DNA of 64,000 nt. Source: Bostrychus sinensis (taxonomy: Eukaryota > Chordata > Actinopteri > Gobiiformes > Eleotridae). The notes under the pieces were generated by a model. It was not told the DNA's origin, ran no database searches, and saw only the letters and a list, made by a program, of their open reading frames with translations. Positions 24,901-33,900 of this stretch are shown piece after piece. The stretch spans positions 12,099,979 to 12,163,978 of the forward strand of contig CM036245.1 in the NCBI GenBank assembly GCA_020698575.1, in the 5' to 3' direction. The position numbers and the translations under genes are program-made. Position 1 is the first letter of the stretch; each line of letters starts with the position of its first letter.

Positions 24901-27900
24901 AACCAGACTGAACCAAACTGAACCAGAGTTAACCAGACTGAACCAAACTGAACCAGACTGAGCCAGACTGATCCAGAGTGAACCAGACTGAACCAGACTA
25001 AACCAGCCTGAACCAGACTGAACCCGACTGAACCAGACTGAACCAGACTGAACCAGACTGAACCAAGCTGAACCAGACTGAACCAGACTGAACCAGACTG
25101 AACCAAGCTCAACCAAACTGTGTCAAACTGAACCAAACTGAACCAGACTGAACAAAAGTGAACCAGATTGAACCAGACTGAACATTTTGTTCTCAACATT
25201 GTTGTGTTAGAAGCAGGAAAAATGGGAATGCAGTTAATTTCTCACATTGCTGAGGAAGTTAATACTGGTTCCTGATAGAAAGGTGTCAGACTTTACAGAT
25301 TATCACAGTTTGTTGTGTAAGGGGCTGCATATTAGGCAGGTGGTTATAATCTCATGCCTGATTGGTGTATGTGACTACAGATGGTACCACAGTGGGTCAT
25401 TTTATTTCAAATGTGTGTCTTTGCAGGTGATCATTGGTGGTGGTAGGAAGTACATGACCCCAAGAGGCACCAAAGATCCGGAGTACCCCAGGGATTTCAA
25501 ATCAAGGGGTAAAAGACAAGACGGGCGCAACCTCATCAATGAATGGCAGAAAAATAAATTGGGAAAGGTGAGTAATATGATTTTAGACCAAAAGACTGTG
25601 ATACCACATACAGGCACATAGCAATAAATTAGATTATTGGAATGGTGGAATAGGACATGGTCAGGAGCTTTGGGGCATGACCAAAAGGATAAGATCCAGG
25701 AGACACATGTCCAAAATGAGTTTTCTTAAGGTGAGGAGCTTGGTCACCCAGTAGGAGCTTGGAGTAGAGCCGCTGCTCCTTCACATTGAGAGGAGCCATT
25801 CGAGGTGGCTTGGCCATATGACCCAGGTATTGCCCCCTGGAAGCTTCTGGGGAGGTGTTCTGGGCGTACCATATCAGGAAGAGGCCCCAGGGAAAACCTA
25901 GGCTCACGGGGAGGAACTGTATCTGTCGGCTGGCCTGGGAATACCTTGGGATTCCCCCGGTAGAGCTAGAAGAAGTGTCCAGGGAGAGGGAAGTCTGGGC
26001 ATCACTGCTGTCCCTGTAACCTGTCTCAGGATAAAGCAAAAGCAGATGGATGGATGGATGGATCGATAGTTCAGTTCAAACGCATATGTCATATTATATT
26101 TCACTGCACAAAGACTGAAATATTTCAATCTTTTATTTATTTTAATTTTGATGATTGTTATGTAATAATCTAGTTTAATAAAGTACATTGTTTTAATAAA
26201 ATTGACTTTCTTTGTGCCATTTTAAACATTTACTTAAGTTAACTTTTCAAACATCTAAACATAAAAGTATTCTCAGTGTAAATTATGTACCATGGTGGGC
26301 ATGCTAGAGGGTGTGATAGAAGCTCTAGTAGCAGAAATAGCAGTAGTGGTAGTAGATCTGCAGTATTGGTAGTAGTAGTAGTAGTAACTGTTGCCAGAAA
26401 AAATGTCAAAGATAATATATACACAAGTAAATTTTACACTACATTTTGTTGTTTACTTGTGTAATGTTAATTTACAGTAACAGTACTTTTACACAAGTAC
26501 ACATTTTGAGTACTTCTAGTTGTAACACATGGGAATCACTGCCATATTTCTCTTGTGTTCCTTCAGCAAACTCTGATCTGTTTTCTGATAAATGTCCATT
26601 TCCTGAGCTTGAAGTCACTTTTTCATTGCAGTATTTGTTGTGGCTGAATTTCTGCACCTGCTCTTTACTTCTCCATAACAATTGCCACGAATTAGCTGAC
26701 CTCAGAAAACCAGACAGAAAGTATAACAGGCCTTGTCAACACGTCTCCTCGTGTTATGTGCCTGAGCCCACCTGGCAGTGAACAAAACAGAGATCCAGTC
26801 TAAATGAGGCCTCTGTTATATGATCATTAGAGCACATTATATAAATATAGAATAATACAGATACATTTGAGGACACATACAATAAAAAGTATTAGTATTA
26901 GTAGTTGTTGTAGTAGTAGTAGCAGAAATAGTAGTAATAGTAGTAACAGTTATGGAAGAAGCAGTAGTCAGGGCAGCAGTAGAAATAGTAGTAGTATTAT
27001 CGTAATAGTAGTACTACAACAACTAGTAATTTGTTCTGCTTTTCCTTTTACTTCTATTCGAGAAATAATATTTTAACAGAAGAAAAATAGAAAATGAGTT
27101 AGAAGTAGCAGTAACATCATTAGAAATGGTGATCTCCAGCCTAGTAGTAATAGTTGTAGCAGTAGTAGTAGTAGTAGTAGTAGTAGAAGTAGTAGGTTAT
27201 CTCCAGCGTTCCTTTCACTCACTGTGTGATTGTGTTTCCAGGTCGCCCACTATGTGTGGAATAAAACTGATTTCGATGCCGTTGACCCTGAAACCACGGA
27301 CTACCTCATGGGTGAGGGAGTTTTTATGCAAATCAACAAAATAATCAATTGTGCTGTTGTCAAATACTGATTCAAAATGTGGAGCTTGAACCATGACCTA
27401 CAAACAGAAAGGACAGACCCACTAACTGCCTTTTTATAAGAGATAAACAACCATGCACCCAGTTCCCTTAAAAATCACTTTTATAAACACTGTTATTCAG
27501 CCAAATGGATTTATCTGCCACTATGTCAAGTTCATCTTTTTTAATCTTAACATAATTTTTTTAAGTGAATATCCAAAGACGGGAGGCAGAGGAGGAAGCC
27601 AGATTGAGCTGGTTTGCATGTGTACAGAGGAGGGATAGTGAAAATGTGGGTGAAAAGATGCTGAAGTTAGAGCTGCCAGTCAGGAAGTTTAGAGGAAGAT
27701 TTAGAGATGCATTGGAAGAGGATATGAAGTTAGTTGGTGTGAGAGAAGAGGATGCAGATCACAGTGTGGAAAAAATGCTTATAATTCACAAAAACCTACA
27801 AGGCAGCCACAAAGCACAAGAAGTCCCTATAGGGTTTTCTATGTTCTGTATATTTGGACAGCCATAACCTGACCTCCTCTATAGTTTTGGGAGAGCTCTC

Positions 27901-30900
27901 TGGTTTAAACTCAGTGTGTGGAGGTGGTGGAAGAACCTGTCTTTGAACATTTATATGAGTTGTTGCTTCCTCCTCTCTGAGAATAGCAGTGGTATCCTGA
28001 CTCTCTTCTTATGTCCCACACAGCTCTGTTCGAACCGGGCGATCTGCGCTTCGAGGCGGACAGGGATCCCAGAATGGACCCATCCATTGTGGAGACCACG
28101 GAGAAGGCCATCCGCATCCTGCAGAAGAACCCAAAGGGCTTCTTCCTGTTGGTGGAGGGTGAGAACAGCAACAGAGCACTCATTTTTCCTTTTAATTTAC
28201 ACCCTCATGCAGTTCAAAACAGTTGGGATGCTGTGTAAAAATAACATAAACAACATATTAGGTGTTGAGACTGAGATACTGTGCCATTTTATGACAAATC
28301 ATTAGCGATGTAACGATACAGTAACTATATCAATGTATCAACTTTTTTCCTATAATACAACTATATTGATATGAATTACCTTGTATCAAATTGTATCGTT
28401 TTCTAGGAAGTGTGTATCAATATACATGGAATATTAATCAATAATATCAGAAATATCAATATTAGAAATTTACATGTTAAAATAAAACCAGATACTGCTT
28501 TTTGGATGTCATTTTTGTGTTTTTAATGAAATAAAATGTTATATTCAACTTTTCTTTGCTCTCTGTCTGCTGGACATAATCAGCCCCCGCCACAGTGCTG
28601 CATTTGAGAAAAGTTGATGTATCGATTATCGATATGAAGCTATCGAATCGTATTGTTCCAAATTTGCCAATATCGTTCTTGAATCTTATTGAAACAATTA
28701 TAATCAATACGTATCATAAGTTGTATTGGCATAAAAAACCTGCCAAATCACTGGCAACCCCTAACAAAAAAGAGAGCAACCTAATTAATTGAAAAAATGC
28801 TCCTCCAGCAGTTTTTTTAATAGTAAAACTTTTTTTCAGCCTTTTGCTGCCCTCTTCCCAACTTCTCTGAGACATGTTGCTGCCACTAAAGGCAAATTAA
28901 GCTTTAGTATTTGTCATAAAATGATAAAACATCTCAGATTCAGCACCTGGAATGTTGCATGGGTCGAATTGTGATTACCCAATTGGTGTGGGGCTGTATT
29001 TGTCACTGGGATAGTAGGTAATGAAAACCCTGGAGACACACACAGAGCACGGATAAAAATAGAGAAAATCACATGAACGGTGAGGTCAGAACGATTGAGT
29101 CATTAAAGTGGTCCAAGTCGCACTTAAAAAGTACATTACAGTAATTGCTAAAATATCAGTACAGCTCAGAGTTTATGTGATGTCATATGTCTGATGTGTT
29201 GTGATGTGATGTCTTATAAGGTGTGACTTGGAGCTGTCCATGGTTCTAGCTCTATAGGACATAATGTGAGAGAACAGTGTGCACCTGAGGAGAAGTGACA
29301 TTGATTGCACATACTGATCATTGAGTGTGGCTGTCTAACGCCAGGGGACCTGTCCTCACAACAGAGCTGGAAAGTGACTAGATATTTTATGGATAGCTTT
29401 CTAGAACATACTTTCACTTTTACTAGTAAATGTAGGTGGACATTTTTTTTTTATAAGTGTTTTTTTTTTTTTTATCAAGTATCAAAAGGAAAGTATTAAG
29501 AGTTGCAATCAAAATATCCTGCGTTAATTTTTAATATAGAAGTGTGCAGAAGTAATCATAGTAGTAGAAGTAGTAGTAGTAGTAGAAGTAGTGGTGGTAG
29601 TAGCAGTAGTGGCTATGGTAATAGAAGTAGCAGTAGCAGTAGTGGTGGTAGTAGAAGTAGCAGTAGCAGCAGTAGTAGTGGTAGTAGTAGAAGTAGTGGT
29701 AGTAGTAGTAGTGGTGGTAATAGAAGTAGCAGTAGTAGTAGTGGTAGTAGTAGTAGTGGTGGTAATAGAAGAAGCAGTAGTAGTAGTACTAGTAGTGGTA
29801 GCGGCAGCAGCATTAGTAGAAGTAGTAGAAATAGAAGTAATGAATAAAAGTAGCAGCAGTACAACTGTAGTAGTAGTAATAGTAGGAGTAGTAGTAGCAG
29901 CAACAGTACAATTGGTAGTAGTGGTTGCAGCAGGACTAGTGGAAGCAGTATTAGTAATAGTACCATTACTAGTAGTAGCAACAATAGTACTAAAGTACTA
30001 CAAGTACTACAAAAGTACTAAGTCAATTTTACATTCAGTACTTGTTTACTTTTCCTCAAGTAACACATTTTTGAGTCATTTTACTTCTACTTGAGCAACA
30101 TTAATGTGGACTAACGTTACTTTTACTTGAGTACAGATTTAGAGTACTTCTTCCACCCATGCTTCTACAAAATAACCTGAATATGACCTGTAAAATGTAC
30201 TGTATAAATAAAAGTCGACTTATTAACCTCAGTCTTCCTCGCTTTCCCTGCAGAGGTGGAGAGGACAGCTGCTATAATGGAAGCTCTGAGAGAAAAAGTA
30301 AAGCTTATATGTGTTTGACCTATACCAGTGAGGTATTTTTATCCCCACTGCAGCCGGAAATGTGTCATGACAAATGTCTTGCATAGGACAGCATTAAAGT
30401 TATGAAAATAAGTAAGAAGACCTCATAGATGAAGTGACAATTTTATACATTTTTATACATTTTACACAATTAAATGTTTGTGCAATCAGCCCTGTAGATG
30501 AATATTTCTCCATATTTGTGAATGAAAAGCTGAAGCAGTTGTTTCTTCTGGTGTGGAGGTGGACGGATCGACCAGGCTCACCACATGGGACGGGGTTACA
30601 TGGCGCTCCATGAAACTGTTGCTTTCGACCAAGCCATCGCCAAAGGACTGGAACTCACCAAAGAGGAGGAGACCCTGACTTTAGTGACGGCTGACCACGC
30701 CCACCCCTTCAGCTTCAATGGATACCCGTTCAGAGGGCAAAACATTCTGGGTAACTCTTATGTAAACCTTGTTTTTGTTTTGTTTTGTTTTTTGTTTTGT
30801 TTTTTTGTCTTTTTATCATGCTCTCTACACTTTTCCACATGATACAAGCATTTTTTTAACCCGGTGTTGAGTTGAGTAATCCACTGCAGCTACCTGTTTG

Positions 30901-33900
30901 TCCTCTTTGTCTGTTTATCCTCCTGAAAGTGGGACAAAAAACTGGAGGTGGCGTTTGGAGCCCACTATATTTAAAATTCTTGTGGCTTTGTCAGCCGTTT
31001 CCTGGCTTCAGTAACAATGAGCTTGACATTTCCACGTGCCTACACTTTTGTGCTTAGTAAACACACCGTATATCTGACCCAACATCGTTTTCTCTTTTGT
31101 TTTCCTCTCTTTTAACTATTTTGTTTTTATTTCTCGTCTGTCTCTGTGTCAGCCAGCTCTGAGACCAACTGGCCATTAGTCAAGGTGTGTACTCCGCCTA
31201 AGACCCATAGTTGCAGGTATGGACTTCAACAAGAACAAGTGGAAGAGTAATAAAAAATAGGCATGTGGATGTGTTTGAAAGTGAGCCCGGCTTTTACTCA
31301 ATGGTCATATTTTTGAAGCACCCTCCTTAAAACGGTTACAGGGTTATGTCTCTTCATAACCTGTTCTATGGTCGACTCCAGGGGTTCTCAAGCTGTGGTG
31401 TAGGAACACTACATGGGCTTCTTCTGATGGCTATCTTTTGCAGTTCAAGTCCTGATTTAGATTAATTTAGAAACAGTTTTACTCCTGCTTTAGTTGGGAC
31501 TTCAATTTGAATTGTAGGGCACTGCTTAGTCCTTGTGTAGACCTGGTTTAGTCCTAGTTTGGACCTGGTTTAGACCTGGTTTAATCCTAGTTCAGTCCTA
31601 GTGTAGACCTGATTTGGTCCCAATTTAGACATGGTCTTGTTCTCGTTTTAGTCCTTGTTAAGTCCAGGTTTAGACTAGTTTTAGCCCTGGTTTAGTCCTA
31701 GTTTAGACCTAGTTTTAGACCTGGTTTAGTCCTGGTTTAGATCTGGCTTAGACCTGGTTTCCCCAGTTTAAGTCCTGGTTTAGTTCTGGTCTTCTCCTGG
31801 TTTAGACCTAGTTTTAGTCCTGGTTTAGTCCTGGTTTTCTCCTGGTTTAGCCTTGGTTTAGACCTGCGTTAGTTAGGATTTCAGTCTCTAACAGATGTTT
31901 TTTTGTAAATCCATTTTATAATTTCTTCTGAGGCGGTTCTTTGTGTGAAAGGCTTGAGAATCAGTGGACGACCCAACGACCCGTCCAGAATGAAGATGTT
32001 GATAGATTACAAGTCAAACAGACCTATAGGTCTCTAGAATCTTAAATCGATACCGCCCCATGTTCGCACCTCTACTCCTCCTCCTCCTCCTCCTCCCTGT
32101 GGGACAGCTGTGATTAATGTTCTTGTGAAACCGTGAGCTCTTCATCAGCAGGAGACTCTCTGGACTAATGGCTCATCTGGAGAGAAACGCAGAGGCACTC
32201 AACAAGCTTTAGCCCTCCTGTGGCCCCCTGAGGACCCACTAACCCTGCCCCGTCTGAGTGCGTGTGTGACCTGCATATGTGCATGTGTGGTTCTCAAACT
32301 GTGGTACGGGTCCCACTCTGATTTAGTTTAATTTAGAGCCAGTTTTATGCCTGTTTTAGTTCTGCTCTGGTTGGGGATTAAATTTTAACCGTATACCACT
32401 GCTAGTCCCGGTTTAGTCAAATTTTAGTCCTTGTTTAGTCCTGATTTAGTCCTGCATGATTTATCACTGGTTAAGCCCTAGTTTATTTCTGGTTTAGTCA
32501 AGTTTTAGTTGTGGTTTAATCCTGATTTAGTCCTGCATGATTTATCACTGGTTAAGCCCTAGTTTAGTCCTGGTTTAGTCAAGTTTTAATCCCTGTTAAG
32601 ACCTAGTTTAGTCCTGGTTTAGACTTGGTTTAGTCCTGGCATAGACTTGGTTTGTTTTGTCCAGGTTTAGTTCCTTGCTTAGTTCGAGTTGTTTTAGACC
32701 TGATTTGGACCTGGCTTAGACTTGGTTTAGTCCCGATTAAGTGCAGTTTTAGTCCAGTTTATGTTCTGGTTTAGTTCTGGCTTAGACTTGGTTTAGTCTA
32801 GATTTAGGCCAGTTTTAGCCCTTGTTTAGTCTTGGCTTGGACCTGGTTTCGTCCTGGTTTAGTCTAGGTTTAGTCCAGTTTTACTCTTTATTAAGTCCTA
32901 ACTTAGAACCTGGTTTAGCCCATGTTTAAACCTAAACCAGGTTTTCTTGGTCCAGTTTTAGTCTTTGTTTAGTCCTGGTTTCATCCCTGTTTTGCCCTTT
33001 TAGTAATGCCTATTTTAGATCATTAAAGATTGTATTTTGAGAGCCAAATATTTTCAGAGGCGATATTTGGAGTGAAAAATTTCCCTGCTAAAGAAAAACA
33101 CAAAATCCAGACACTGACGCAGTTCATTTTGTCGTTGCAGGCAAATCTCCTCTGTGGGGTATGGATTTCCGCCCGTACACGATGCTGATGTACGGGAACG
33201 GGCCGGGCCATAAGATCATCAACGGGTCGCGCCCTGACCTCAAAGACGTGGACACCAGTAAGTCAATAATGAGAGGCTTGTTTAAAAGCTACGTCAATAA
33301 ATCTATAAAACCCTGCTTAGTTTACACATTTCCTCTGCTCAATTTCTACATCCTAAAATAGCAAAGGGTAAGTTTGTCTAATGGGCAAAAAAACGCTGAT
33401 ATATTGATTGTACATTGTGATTCCTTCTGGGCATAATGACTTTTATAAAACACTTATTTTCTTTCTAAGTGACAACGTAACCTCAGAGGCATAATATCTT
33501 TTGCCACCAGGTACTACTAACTTCACACAGTATGAAGTATAAGCATATCTCTGTAATCAAACAACAGCCAGACAAAATTCACATGATACAAAATAGTCAG
33601 AGTGGTTTTAAAAAGAGCCTAAAAGACTTTATTTTTGCAGGTGGCATCTGTCTTTAGTACAGAACAAAGGCTAAGAAGTAAAAGGGTGTAACAGGGTTCG
33701 TACAGTCATGGAAAACCTGGAAAAGTCATTGAATTTTAAAATGCAATTTCCAGACCCTGGAAAAGTTTTGCAATTTTCTACCTTGGTGTAAAGTTTTGGA
33801 AATATAAACAGTGTGAAGTAACATTCGGGCACTACTATTTAAAAAGTAAAAAATAAATCTGATCTATATTTTCTGTAATGCTTTAAACAGGATAGATGAT

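Noticed and set aside
24181..25199. Long minus-strand open frames of repeated VQSGSVWFSL-like decapeptides
   Set aside because: They come from the 10-bp array. A 10-bp period with no stop in any phase leaves several frames open at once. There is no promoter or splice logic, and the array is inside an intron.
25629..26039. 136-residue minus-strand frame
   Set aside because: It is antisense to a LINE 3' end on the + strand and has no independent similarity.
29503..30094. Ser/Arg, Val and Leu-rich frames on both strands
   Set aside because: They are translations of the TAG triplet array.
30241..30386. Extra phosphatase exon with a good acceptor at 30254
   Set aside because: The translation (RGGEDSCYNGSS...) does not fit the enzyme, while exon 8 to exon 9 (30559) gives an uninterrupted VEGGRID.
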